DNA of 64,000 nt from VRUE01 sp963822295 (GCA_963822295.1 CAWGHD010000002.1:1240001-1304000); one strand, 5' to 3'. Positions 15,587 through 24,142 are shown, numbered from the stretch's first letter. Notes: generated from the letters alone by a model not told the origin. Numbers and translations are program-made.

Positions 15587-17689
15587 TCAGGCGGTGGCGG
15601 CGGCGAGATGCTCCGCGGTCCTTGCGGAATGACGATCGCGCAGCTCCTCCTGTACGCCGCGCGCCGCGCCGTCCGGCGCCTCGCGCCGGGTCCAGACGCC
15701 GCTCGAGTCGAGCTCCCAGGAGTTGGCGTTGTCGGCGAGGCTGCGCTCGAGGACGTCGAGCAGCTCGGCTCGCAGCTCGGGGTCCTCGACCGGGACCACC
15801 AGCTCGACCCGGCTGTCGAGGTTGCGCGGCATCAGGTCGGCGGAGCCCATCAGCACCCTCGCTTCCTCGCCCCGCCGGAAGGCGTAGACCCGCGAGTGCT
15901 CGAGAAAGCGGCCGACGACCGAGACGACCCGGATGTTTTCGGAGACCCCCGGCACCCCGGGGCGCAGGCAGCAGATCCCGCGCACGTTGAGGTCGACCCG
16001 GACCCCCGCCTGCGAGGCCTCGTACAGGGCCTGGATGCAGCGCGCGTCGACGAGCGAGTTCATCTTCAGCGCGATCCGCGCCTCCTCGCCGGCGCGATGG
16101 GCGTCCACGGTCGACTCGATCTCCTCGATGATCCGGACCCGCATCGTCGTCGGCGACACCAGCACCTTGCGGTACTCGGCCGGGCGCCCGTAGCCGGTCA
16201 GGAAGTTGAACATCTCGGCGACGTCGGCGCCGATCTCCGGGTCGGCGGTGAAGAGGCCGACGTCGGTGTAGAGGCGCGCGGTCTTCGGGTTGTAGTTGCC
16301 GGTGCCGATGTGGACGTACTCGCGCACCCGGTCGCCCTCACGGCGGGCGACGAGGATCGCCTTGACGTGGGTCTTGAGCCCCGGGATCCCGTAGACGACG
16401 TGGACCCCCGACTCCTCCATGGACTTGGCCCAGTGGATGTTGGCCTCCTCGTCGAAGCGGGCTTTGAGCTCGACCATGCAGACCGCCTGCTTGCCGCGTT
16501 CTGAAGCACGGATCAGGGAGGGCACCAGCGAGGAGTCGTCGCTCGTCCGGTACACGGTCTGCTTGATCGCCAGCACGTCGGGGTCGGCGACCGCCTGCTC
16601 GACGAACCTCTCGACCGAGGTCGCGAAGGAGTCATAGGGATGGTGGACGAGGATGTCCCCCTTGCGGATCGTGGAGAAGAGGTCGACCTGCTCCTCGTCC
16701 TCCCCCTGCAGCCGGGGCTGGGTCACCGGCGTCCAGGGCGGGTAGCGCAGCTCGCCGTGGCCGGGGCCCTCGGCGACGTCCCCGAGGTCGCCGAGGTCGA
16801 TCAGCCCGTCGACGTCGTAGACCTCGCGCTCCTCCAGGCGCAGGGCGTCGATCAGCTGCTCGCGCAGCTTCGGGTTCATCCCGGCGGCGATCTCGAGCCG
16901 CACCACCTCGCCGAAGCGGCGGCGGCGGATCTCGTCCTGTACCGCCTGGAGCAGGTCGTCGGCCTCGTCGGAGACGTTGAAGTCGGCGTCGCGGGTGACC
17001 CTGAAGTAGCCGTGGTCGACGACCTCCGTGCCCGGGAACAGCGCGTCGAGGTTGGTGGCGATCACCTCCTCGAGCGGCACGAAGGCGGTGCCCTCCTCGC
17101 CGAGCGGCAGGAAGCGCCGCAGCAGCTCCTTCGGCACCTTGACGCGGGCGATGATCTCTGTGCCGCTCTCCGGGTCGCGGAGCAGGACGCCGAGGCTGAG
17201 CGAGAGATTGGAGATGTAGGGAAAGGGCCGGCCGAGCCCGATCACGAGCGGCGTCAGCGCCGGGAAGACCTGCTCGTGGAAGCGGATGTCGATTTCTCGT
17301 CGCTCCTCCTCGGTGGCGGTGTCGAGGGAGACGATGCGGATGCCCCGCTGCTCGAGCTCGGGGCGCAGGACGCCGTCGAAGCAGCGGTGCAGGCGGCCGT
17401 CAAGCTCCAGAACCCGGGCCTGAATCGCGTCGATCAGCTCCCCTGCGGCATAGCCGTCCGGCCCGCGGGCGTCGATCCCCGCGTCGAGCTGGTCGAACAG
17501 CCCCGCGACCCTGACCATGAAGAACTCGTCGAGGTTGGAGGCGTAGATCGCACAGAAGCGGAGGCGCTCGAGCAGGGGAACCGACTCGTCCTCGGCCAGC
17601 TCGAGGACGCGCCGGTTGAAGTCGAGCCAGGAGAGCTCTCGGTTGAAGTAAAGGGCCGGATCGTCGATCCGGCCATCGTACCCGGGCAC
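15587..17689 (-). CDS. ppk1: polyphosphate kinase 1
   Basis: Reversibly polymerises the gamma-phosphate of ATP into polyphosphate. About 700 residues, typical for Ppk1. Visible landmarks are the N-domain FNRELSWLDFNRRVLELA, the region SNLSLSLGV, and the C-terminal phospholipase-D-like domains with GLKTHVKAILVARR and YVHIGTGNYNPKTARLYTD, which carry the two functional His residues. The GTG at 17689 is preferred since the longer frame enters the upstream gene and is low-complexity Arg/Pro. It lies 19 bases after the PHP-GT gene, so both are probably one operon under the repeat array at 20075-20118. Confidence 0.96.
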   Translation of the reverse strand: MPGYDGRIDDPALYFNRELSWLDFNRRVLELAEDESVPLLERLRFCAIYASNLDEFFMVRVAGLFDQLDAGIDARGPDGYAAGELIDAIQARVLELDGRLHRCFDGVLRPELEQRGIRIVSLDTATEEERREIDIRFHEQVFPALTPLVIGLGRPFPYISNLSLSLGVLLRDPESGTEIIARVKVPKELLRRFLPLGEEGTAFVPLEEVIATNLDALFPGTEVVDHGYFRVTRDADFNVSDEADDLLQAVQDEIRRRRFGEVVRLEIAAGMNPKLREQLIDALRLEEREVYDVDGLIDLGDLGDVAEGPGHGELRYPPWTPVTQPRLQGEDEEQVDLFSTIRKGDILVHHPYDSFATSVERFVEQAVADPDVLAIKQTVYRTSDDSSLVPSLIRASERGKQAVCMVELKARFDEEANIHWAKSMEESGVHVVYGIPGLKTHVKAILVARREGDRVREYVHIGTGNYNPKTARLYTDVGLFTADPEIGADVAEMFNFLTGYGRPAEYRKVLVSPTTMRVRIIEEIESTVDAHRAGEEARIALKMNSLVDARCIQALYEASQAGVRVDLNVRGICCLRPGVPGVSENIRVVSVVGRFLEHSRVYAFRRGEEARVLMGSADLMPRNLDSRVELVVPVEDPELRAELLDVLERSLADNANSWELDSSGVWTRREAPDGAARGVQEELRDRHSARTAEHLAAATA

Positions 17690-17708
17690 CCTCGACGCCC
17701 CGGCCCGC

Positions 17709-20012
17709 TCAGGCGGCCCGGGCGACCGCTTGCCCGGCGCCCGCCGCCAGCGCCCTGCCGTAGCCGGCAGCGAGCTGGTCGAGGGCGCGCTCCCAGGAGC
17801 GCCGGCCGGCCGCGCGGGCGCCCGCCGCGCCGAGACTGCGGCGCAGCGGCGGCGAGGCGGCGAGCTGCAGGACCGCGCCCGCAAGGTGGTCGGGGTCGGG
17901 CCGGCAGAGCAGGCCGTTGTGCCGGTTCTGGATCAGCGAGGCGGGGCCGCCCTCGGCGACCGCGACGACCGGCAGGCCGCTCGCCCCCGCCTCGACGACG
18001 ACCTGGCCGTAGGTGTCGGTGCTCGAGCAGAAGAGGAACATGTCGGCGCTTGCATAGGCCCGGGCGAGTGCCTCCCCCTCGAGCCAGCCGAGGAATGTGG
18101 CGCGCTCGCCGAGCAGCGATCGCAGCTCGCCCTCCTCCGGCCCGCCGCCGGCGACCAGAAGATGAAGGCGGGGGTCGTGGGCGTGGGCGCGCAGGAAGCT
18201 CTCGGCGAGCAGGTGAACGCCCTTCTCGCTCGTGAGGCGTCCCGCGTAGAGGACCTTCAGCTCGCCCGGAAATGCATCGCGGTCGGCCTTGGCGGGGTCG
18301 AAGCTGGAGATGTCCACGCCGCGCTCCCAGCGACCGATCCTGGCGGGATCGAGACCGAGGCCGATCAACGAGCGGTCGGCCGCCGGGCTCGGCGAGAGGA
18401 CGACGGAGGGTGCGGCGTAGAAGGCGCCGAGCGCCATCCGTGCGAGCCCCTCGAGCGAGGCGTCGCCGCTGCGCAGGCCCGCATAGGCGGCCAGCTCGGT
18501 GTGGTAGCTGCCGGCCAGCGGCATCCCCGTCACCCTGCCGAGCAGCGTCGCCGCCACCCCCGACGGGCCGGGTGCCGTGACGTGGACCAGGTCGTAGCGC
18601 CCCTCGGCGAGGGTCTCGACCAGATCCGGGATGCCGGGCACTCCGAGGGTCATTCCCTCGTAGAAGGGGACCTCGAGGGAAGCGGCCGCCGGCAGCCGCC
18701 GGTCGACCCCGGGATCGGTTCCGAGGACCTCGACCTCGAAGCCGGGAACCCCGCGCTCGCGGATCTGCTCGATCGTGCGGGTCACGCCGTGCATGGCCTC
18801 GATCCCGTCGGCGATCAGGGCGACCCTCGGACGCTCGGAGTCACCGGCCAGCCTGCGCTTCTCCGCACCGAGGAACGCCGTCGCGGGCGCGTATGGCACG
18901 GCCGGGAGCACGGCGTCGAAGAGGCCGCCGACCGCCGCGAGGACGTTTCCCGCCGCGGCGGCCTCGACGCCCTGCTCGACGGCGACCCGCAGCCGCCGCT
19001 CGTGAATCCGGCGCGCGCGGCGGTACAGGTCGGCGTGCGAGAACTCCTCGGACTGGAGATAGGAGATCAGCTCGCGCCCGCGCAGCTCGATCCCCATCGA
19101 GGCCAACCAAGACTCGAGCAGCGCGCGGGCGTCGTCGGGGCCGATGTCCGCCGCGATCTTGCCCTCGCGCTTGGCGCCCTCGCCGATCACCCGCTGCGCC
19201 ATCTTCATCACGGCGGCCGGGTCGGGCGCCCCCGTGCGCAGTTGTCCCCGCATGCCGGGGACAACGTCGTCGGGGTCTCCCTCGGCGTCCGGGTCGAGGA
19301 CGAGGGCGCGGGTGGCAATCGCCATCGCGGCGTGCGCCCACTTCGCCGCGGACCCCTGCTCGCCGCCGGGCTCGGCCTCGCCGGCCCGCAGGCGGTCCAG
19401 AAGCTCTTCCGGCGTGGAGGCGGCCGGCACCTCGGTGAAGGTGCGGCCGATGTCCACGCCGGCGTGATCGTCGGAGCCGCCGATCCCGGCGCCCCCGTGG
19501 GTCTCGATGTAGATGACCGCCGGCATGTTGAGCTCCGCGGCGCGCGACCCGTTGCGCACCTCCCAGACCGGGAAGAGCTCCGCCAGGCGACGGCGGTGAC
19601 GTCGCTCCAGCGGCGCCCCGACGTTGTAGAACGGGTGCGCCAGGGCGCATGCGATCTCGTTCTCGTGAAGGTACGCGGCGCAGGCCTCGACGTCGCCGGC
19701 ATGAGCCTGCAGCCACTCGTGGTCTCCGGGAGTGATCCCGTAACAGAGGATGTGCACCGCCTGGGGCTCGCCGGCGAAGCGGGCGGTCAGCTCCTCGGAG
19801 ACGAAGAAGTCGGGGCGATCGGCGAGCTCCAGACAGCCGTCGATCGTGTCGTGGTCGGTGAACGTGACGAAGTCCATTCCGCGCCGCTTCGCGAGCTCGT
19901 AGACCTCCTGCGGCGGGGTCGCGCACTCCGGCAGACCCAGCGAACGCTGAACCCCGAGCCGCGAGAGCTGCGAGGTGCTGGAGTGGCAATGCATGTCTAC
20001 GCGGGAAGTCAT
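17709..20012 (-). CDS. PHP-domain phosphoesterase fused to family 4 glycosyltransferase
   Basis: A 767-residue fusion. Residues 1-200 form a PHP metal-dependent hydrolase: RVDMHCHSS, FVTFTDHDTIDG, ALAHPFYN and GGSDDHAGVDIG give the His/Asp metal ligands. Residues 200-385 form a helical linker. From about 395 a GT-B glycosyltransferase follows, with DLVHVTAPGPSG, GSYHTELAAYAG, the nucleotide-binding VLYAGRLTSEKGVHLLAE and the EAGASGLPVVAVAEGGP motif that holds the donor sugar. It may make a glycolipid or wall glycan and remove a phosphate, but no substrate is known. It sits in front of ppk1 and behind a PHO-box-like array. Confidence 0.9.
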   Translation of the reverse strand: MTSRVDMHCHSSTSQLSRLGVQRSLGLPECATPPQEVYELAKRRGMDFVTFTDHDTIDGCLELADRPDFFVSEELTARFAGEPQAVHILCYGITPGDHEWLQAHAGDVEACAAYLHENEIACALAHPFYNVGAPLERRHRRRLAELFPVWEVRNGSRAAELNMPAVIYIETHGGAGIGGSDDHAGVDIGRTFTEVPAASTPEELLDRLRAGEAEPGGEQGSAAKWAHAAMAIATRALVLDPDAEGDPDDVVPGMRGQLRTGAPDPAAVMKMAQRVIGEGAKREGKIAADIGPDDARALLESWLASMGIELRGRELISYLQSEEFSHADLYRRARRIHERRLRVAVEQGVEAAAAGNVLAAVGGLFDAVLPAVPYAPATAFLGAEKRRLAGDSERPRVALIADGIEAMHGVTRTIEQIRERGVPGFEVEVLGTDPGVDRRLPAAASLEVPFYEGMTLGVPGIPDLVETLAEGRYDLVHVTAPGPSGVAATLLGRVTGMPLAGSYHTELAAYAGLRSGDASLEGLARMALGAFYAAPSVVLSPSPAADRSLIGLGLDPARIGRWERGVDISSFDPAKADRDAFPGELKVLYAGRLTSEKGVHLLAESFLRAHAHDPRLHLLVAGGGPEEGELRSLLGERATFLGWLEGEALARAYASADMFLFCSSTDTYGQVVVEAGASGLPVVAVAEGGPASLIQNRHNGLLCRPDPDHLAGAVLQLAASPPLRRSLGAAGARAAGRRSWERALDQLAAGYGRALAAGAGQAVARAA
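19241..19265. repeat. 9-bp perfect inverted repeat in the PHP-GT linker
   Basis: GTTGTCCCC and GGGGACAAC flank a 7-base loop GCATGCC. It lies in the codons for the region after the PHP domain (around residue 250), as the palindrome in the VanY-SLT gene lies in a linker. Could be chance in GC-rich coding DNA; the perfect arms make it worth noting. Confidence 0.5.
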
Positions 20013-20074
20013 CGGTGTCTCCCTATCTCGTTCCTCTAGTCCCCTGCAGAATTCGCCACCAGCAGGGAGATCTT

Positions 20075-20118
20075 GTGAATGGACGGGGAAGGCCCGGTGA
20101 ACATCCTGTGTACCGTGC
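20075..20118 (-). promoter_or_regulatory. PHO-box-like array before the PHP-GT/ppk1 operon
   Basis: Four units start 11 bases apart on the plus strand: GTGAATGGACG, GGGAAGGCCCG, GTGAACATCCT, GTGTACCGTGC. The motif orientation is the same as at pstS1 and pstS2 and points to the minus-strand gene starting at 20012. The array also overlaps the leader of the divergent GNAT gene. Phasing at one helical turn is typical for OmpR/PhoB dimers bound head to tail. Confidence 0.6.
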
Positions 20119-20122
20119 GGCC

Positions 20123-20617
20123 ATGGACGTGGGGCCCGCGAAGGAGCTGACGATCAGGCCGGTCGGCGAGGAGGACGTCGAGACCCTCTACGGGCTGATC
20201 CTCGAGCTCGCCGCCTACGAGAAACTCAGCGACCGGGTCAACGGCGACCCCGAGATCCTGAGCAGGTCGCTGTTCGAGGAACGGACCGCGGAGGCGCTGC
20301 TCGCCGAGGTCGGGGACGAGGCGGTGGGCTACGCGATCCTCTGCGGCACCTTCTCCTCGTTCGAGTGCCGGGCCGGGATCTGGATCGAGGACCTCTACGT
20401 GCGGCCGCAGAGCCGCCTGGGAGGGATCGGCCGCGCCCTCTTCGCCAGGGTCGCCGAGATCGCGGTCGAGCGCGGATGCCCGCGGGTCGAGTGGGCGGCG
20501 CTCAACTGGAACGAGCTCGCCCTCGGCTTCTACGACCGGCTCGGCGCCACCCGTATGGAGGAATGGCAGATGCTGCGCCTCGAGGGCGAGGGCCTCAGGC
20601 GCCTCGGCTCAGGTTGA
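20123..20617 (+). CDS. GNAT-family N-acetyltransferase
   Basis: A 164-residue acetyl-CoA-dependent transferase. Start LTIRPVGEEDVETLYGLILELAAYE resembles diamine/thialysine acetyltransferases, and the acetyl-CoA loop reads VRPQSRLGGIGRALF. WAALNWNELALGFYDRLGA is the usual C-terminal motif. The true substrate is unknown; a polyamine or amino-acid analogue is likely. The ATG at 20123 is chosen over an upstream frame that runs through the repeat array. Its 3' end overlaps the CHAD gene on the other strand by 23 bases. Confidence 0.9.
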   Translation: MDVGPAKELTIRPVGEEDVETLYGLILELAAYEKLSDRVNGDPEILSRSLFEERTAEALLAEVGDEAVGYAILCGTFSSFECRAGIWIEDLYVRPQSRLGGIGRALFARVAEIAVERGCPRVEWAALNWNELALGFYDRLGATRMEEWQMLRLEGEGLRRLGSG

Positions 20618-21017
20618 GCTCGAGCGCGTCCTGGGTCTCTCCCGCCGACCAGAGCTCGCGGAAGCGGAGGAAGAGGAGGTCGCGGCGGGTTCGCAGCAGG
20701 GCCTCGACCGAGGCGATGCCGGCCACGCGGGGCAGCATCACGTCGCAGTCGTGGATCTCGCCGAGGACGTCCTGCAGGTCCCTGGCCACCACCAGCGCCG
20801 CTGCCGCCCGTGGGCCGAGGCACCCGGCCGTGACCTCGAGCACGTAGCGGAGCCGTTTGGCGGCGATCCGCATGTCGTGCTGGGCGGTCGCGCCGCCCGG
20901 CTCCAGCGCCGCCGGCGCGAGCTCGCGCAGCTCCTCGAGCCGCGTGGCGGCGATGCGGGCGGCGTTCGGGCGCAGCGCCTCGCGCGCGTCGAGGCCCTTG
21001 ATCCTGCGGGCCTTCAC
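20595..21017 (-). CDS. CHAD-domain protein, C-terminal half of a split CHAD pair
   Basis: A 140-residue helical protein. QHDMRIAAKRLRYVLEV and LQDVLGEIHDCDVM are the motifs of the second repeat of CHAD domains (conserved His, Arg and Lys that bind polyphosphate). A full CHAD domain is about 250-300 residues, so this is half of one. GTG start at 21017 overlaps the stop of the other half by 4 bases (GTGA), which keeps the halves in stoichiometric production. CHAD proteins bind polyphosphate granules; ppk1 and ppx lie on either side. Confidence 0.88.
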   Translation of the reverse strand: MKARRIKGLDAREALRPNAARIAATRLEELRELAPAALEPGGATAQHDMRIAAKRLRYVLEVTAGCLGPRAAAALVVARDLQDVLGEIHDCDVMLPRVAGIASVEALLRTRRDLLFLRFRELWSAGETQDALELNLSRGA

Positions 21018-21490
21018 CTCCGCGCCGCCTCGGCCAGGCGCCGCAGCGCGTCGCGAAGGTCTCCCAGGCTCTGCTCCGAGACGAAGGGAGCGAGGTCGTC
21101 GTTCGCCTCGCGCTGTTCCTCCCGCAGCTTCGCGATCAGGATCTCGAGCCTGCCGCGGTCGCCCGCCGGGACGTCGTCGAGGAACCCGGAGAGGAACTCG
21201 ACCGCGACATCTCGGTCGCGGCGCTCGCCGAGCGCGTCGGCGAGCGCCTTCAGTGGCCCGATCGCCGCCCGGTAGCGCTTGCGCGGGAAACAGGGCCTGA
21301 ACATCTCCATCGCCGCCCGCAGCCGCCGGGTCGCGACGCGCATGTCGTGGACCCCCTCGATGTCTTCGAGGTCGAGCGCCTTCTCCGAGTGGGCGAAGAC
21401 CTCACCGGCCCTGACCTCGACGACTCTCGCCGCCGCTGAGCCGAACGGCTCCTCACAGTCCAATCCGGGGACTTCACGCGGCCGTGCCAC
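21014..21490 (-). CDS. CHAD-domain protein, N-terminal half of a split CHAD pair
   Basis: A 158-residue helical protein with the first CHAD repeat: EGVHDMRVATRRLRAAMEMF, whose His and Arg residues line a basic polyphosphate-binding face, followed by ALGERRDRDVAVEFL. It ends where the second half begins. No CYTH (triphosphate tunnel) domain is attached. Only 30 bases separate it from the ppx stop, so ppx, this gene and the next half form one transcript. Likely function: polyphosphate binding or granule association. Confidence 0.88.
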   Translation of the reverse strand: MARPREVPGLDCEEPFGSAAARVVEVRAGEVFAHSEKALDLEDIEGVHDMRVATRRLRAAMEMFRPCFPRKRYRAAIGPLKALADALGERRDRDVAVEFLSGFLDDVPAGDRGRLEILIAKLREEQREANDDLAPFVSEQSLGDLRDALRRLAEAARR

Positions 21491-21520
21491 CGGCCGAGGC
21501 TACCGTCTGGACGATCCCGT

Positions 21521-22429
21521 CTAGGCCGCGACGCGCTCGGGCGAGGAGCCGTTTGCGCTGCCGTTGAGAAGGTCGAGGATGACCCCCTCGCGCAGCCCGC
21601 CCTTGCCGATCTGCAGCGGCTGGCCGAGCAGCTCGGAGAGCTTCTCGAGCAGGAGGACGCCGGTGGCGAGGATGCGGACCCGTTCGGGGTCGAGCTCGAA
21701 GCGGCGGGCTACGTCTGCGGCGGGGTCGCTACAGAGGACGCGGATCCCGCGCTCCAGGGTCTCGTACTCGAGCACGGCGCCGACCAGCTTGCGCAGCGAG
21801 GTCGCCGAGCCGCCGACGGCCACGGCCTGCTCGGGGTGCTCGACCTCGACCCCCTCGAAGATGTCGTCGATGCGGTCGCGGATCTTGCGGATCTCGGATG
21901 CCGATGGCGGGTCGGAGGCGATCAGCTCGTCGGCGAGGACGCCGGACCCGACCTTCCAGGAGCGGACCTCCTTGGCGCCGCCGTGGACGGTGCCGAGGAT
22001 CACCTCGGAGGAGCCGCCGCCGACGTCGACGACGCCGACCCTGCCGGAGACCGGATGGCCGAGGGTCTTGGTCGCGCCGATGAAGGAGAGGCGCCCCTCC
22101 TCCTCCTCGCTGAGGATGTCGACCTCGACCCCCGCCGCATCGCCGATCTCCTTCACCGCCTGCTCCCCATTCGGGGCATCGCGGACAGCCGCCGTGGCGA
22201 CCGCGCGGATCGTCTCGGCGCCGAGCTCGCGGGCCAGGCGCACCTGGGTGGCGACGACCTCGGCGACCTCCTCGACCTTGTCCGGGCAGATCGCCCCGTC
22301 GTCGTCCAGCGCTTTGTTGATCCGGGTGTAGGCGCGCTGCTCCATCACCTTTTTCAACTGCCCGTCCACCGGCTCGGCGACGAGCACTCGGGTGGTATTC
22401 GAACCGATGTCTATTGCGGCGCAGAGCAT
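21521..22429 (-). CDS. ppx: exopolyphosphatase / pppGpp phosphatase family (short form)
   Basis: A 302-residue ASKHA-fold phosphatase of the Ppx/GppA family, the short two-domain type common in actinobacteria. The phosphate-1 loop AAIDIGSNTTRVLVA, the GVVDVGGGSSEVILG loop and the AVGGSATSL region are intact. It should release phosphate from polyphosphate ends or hydrolyse pppGpp; sequence cannot separate these, but ppk1, CHAD and pst neighbours favour polyphosphate. The ATG at 22429 precedes the first strand directly. A strong hairpin lies between it and phoU. Confidence 0.93.
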   Translation of the reverse strand: MLCAAIDIGSNTTRVLVAEPVDGQLKKVMEQRAYTRINKALDDDGAICPDKVEEVAEVVATQVRLARELGAETIRAVATAAVRDAPNGEQAVKEIGDAAGVEVDILSEEEEGRLSFIGATKTLGHPVSGRVGVVDVGGGSSEVILGTVHGGAKEVRSWKVGSGVLADELIASDPPSASEIRKIRDRIDDIFEGVEVEHPEQAVAVGGSATSLRKLVGAVLEYETLERGIRVLCSDPAADVARRFELDPERVRILATGVLLLEKLSELLGQPLQIGKGGLREGVILDLLNGSANGSSPERVAA

Positions 22430-22484
22430 CGCAGGGGTATTCCCGATCTTCCCAGACAGCTCGGATCTCACACGCACGGGTTGT

Positions 22485-22550
22485 GAATGATCCGAGGGGA
22501 GGGGCCGAGAACGTAAACCTCGCCCGCAGGTCCCTCCCCTCGGATCATTC
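22485..22550 (-). terminator. long hairpin between phoU and ppx
   Basis: GAATGATCCGAGGGGAGGG at 22485-22503 is repeated as its perfect reverse complement at 22532-22550 (19 pairs, 28-base loop). It starts 8 bases after the phoU stop on the transcribed strand, so it can end or attenuate the pst-phoU transcript. There is no T run, so it might instead be a processing or stabilising structure. Confidence 0.65.
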
Positions 22551-22557
22551 GCTACGC

Positions 22558-23238
22558 CTACGGGTGTGAGGCGTCCTCGAACTCCCGGAACAGGCCCGTG
22601 ACCACGAAGGCGACCTGCTCGCCGATGTCGACCGCGTTGTCGCCGATCCGCTCGATCGCGCGGGCGGCGAGCAGCATCGTCATCGCCCACTCGCGCCGGT
22701 CGGCGTCGTCGCCGATCTCGAGCGCGAGGCGGAAGCAGTCCCGGTTGAGATTGTCGACGACGTCGTCCTGGCGGACCAGGTCGCGAGCCTGGTCGACGTC
22801 TCGGTCTTCGAAGGAGCGCTTCGCCTGGCTGATCAGCGTCCGCGTCTGGCGGCCCATGGCGATGATCATCTTGACCATCTCCCGGTCTGCCGGGGGGTCG
22901 TTCCCCGACAGCGGGATCATCTTGCAGATGTTCACGCACTGGTCGCCCATCCGCTCGACGTTCTTGAGCACGTGCAGCAGCGCCGAGATCAGGCGCAGGT
23001 CGGTCGCCACGGGCGATTGGGTCGCGAGCAGGGTGATCAGCGCCTGATGCACCTCCAGGTAGCGGCCGTCGATGCGATCGTCGTCGGCGACGACGAGCTG
23101 GGCAAGCTCGACGTCCTGGTGCTCGACCGCCTCCAGGGTCCGCTCGAGGGCGGCGATCACGAGATCGAGGCCGCCCAGCGCGCTCGCCTCGAGCTTCTCG
23201 AGGTCCTCCTGGTATTGGACGCGGACCGTGTCCGCCAC
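22558..23238 (-). CDS. phoU: phosphate transport system regulator PhoU
   Basis: A 226-residue protein made of two three-helix repeats with metal-binding motifs of the ExxxD type, such as VVADDDRIDGRYLEVHQ and LVRQDDVVDNLNRDC. PhoU damps Pst transport and Pho signalling when phosphate is plentiful. It starts 1 base past the pstB stop, so it is part of the pstSCAB-phoU operon. In classic systems PhoU bridges Pst to the PhoR kinase; no such kinase is encoded in this window. Confidence 0.96.
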   Translation of the reverse strand: MADTVRVQYQEDLEKLEASALGGLDLVIAALERTLEAVEHQDVELAQLVVADDDRIDGRYLEVHQALITLLATQSPVATDLRLISALLHVLKNVERMGDQCVNICKMIPLSGNDPPADREMVKMIIAMGRQTRTLISQAKRSFEDRDVDQARDLVRQDDVVDNLNRDCFRLALEIGDDADRREWAMTMLLAARAIERIGDNAVDIGEQVAFVVTGLFREFEDASHP

Positions 23239-23239
23239 C

Positions 23240-24142
23240 TCAGCCGACCTTCCCGGAGACGTAGTCCTCGGTTCGTTTGTCGGTCGGGTTGGTGAAGATC
23301 GTCTCGGTCGCGTCGTACTCGACCAGCCGGCCCCAGCGGTTCTGCTCGTCGGCGTCGAGCTCGACCATCAGGAATGCGGTCCGGTCCGACACCCGCGCGG
23401 CCTGCTGCATGTTGTGGGTGACGATCACGATCGAGAACTCCTCTTTGAGCTCGATCATCAGGTCCTCGATCTTGCCGGTGGAGATCGGGTCGAGTGCCGA
23501 GCAGGGCTCGTCCATCAGGATCACGTCGGGCTGGACGGCGATGCAGCGGGCGATGCAGAGGCGCTGCTGCTGGCCGCCGGACATGCCGAAGGCGTTGTCG
23601 TGGAGGCGGTCCTTGACCTCCTCCCACAGCGCGGCGCTGCGCAGCGCCCTCTCGACGGTCTCGTCTAGGCCGTCCTTCTGGCCGAGGACACGCGGTCCGA
23701 AGGCGACGTTGTCGTAGATCGACTTCGGGAAGGGGTTCGGTTTCTGGAAGACCATCCCGATCATTTTGCGGACCTGGACCGGGTCCACGCCGGCCCCGTA
23801 GAGGTCCTCGCCGTGGTAGAGGATCTCGCCTTCGACTTCGGCGCCGGGGATCAGGTCGTTCATCCGGTTGAAGCAGCGCAGGAGCGTGCTCTTGCCGCAG
23901 CCCGAGGGACCGATCATCGCGGTCACGTCCTTGCGCCCGATGTCCATCGAGACCCCTTTGACGGCGGTGACGCCGCTGTAGTGGACGTCGACGCCCTTCA
24001 ACTCGAAGACCTGCTCCGCGGCGAGGCCGGAAGACGCCCGAAACTCGGGCCGCACGGCGATCGACGCCCGCTCGGCAGCGTGTTCGCGGGTCTCCCGCGC
24101 CGTCTCAGGTCTGCTCTCGTCCATCATCGTCCGCTCGCTCAC
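23240..24142 (-). CDS. pstB: phosphate ABC transporter ATP-binding protein
   Basis: ATPase of the high-affinity phosphate importer. Walker A GPSGCGKSTLL, the PstB-specific stretch MVFQKPNPFPKSIYDNVAFG, signature MSGGQQQRLCIAR, Walker B VILMDEPCSALDP and switch VTHNMQQA are all intact. The core starts near residue 45; the preceding Arg/Glu-rich tail is extra and suggests that a later start could be used. 10 bases separate it from pstA. It retains the FLMVELDADEQNRWG insertion seen in some actinobacterial PstB. Confidence 0.97.
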   Translation of the reverse strand: MSERTMMDESRPETARETREHAAERASIAVRPEFRASSGLAAEQVFELKGVDVHYSGVTAVKGVSMDIGRKDVTAMIGPSGCGKSTLLRCFNRMNDLIPGAEVEGEILYHGEDLYGAGVDPVQVRKMIGMVFQKPNPFPKSIYDNVAFGPRVLGQKDGLDETVERALRSAALWEEVKDRLHDNAFGMSGGQQQRLCIARCIAVQPDVILMDEPCSALDPISTGKIEDLMIELKEEFSIVIVTHNMQQAARVSDRTAFLMVELDADEQNRWGRLVEYDATETIFTNPTDKRTEDYVSGKVG

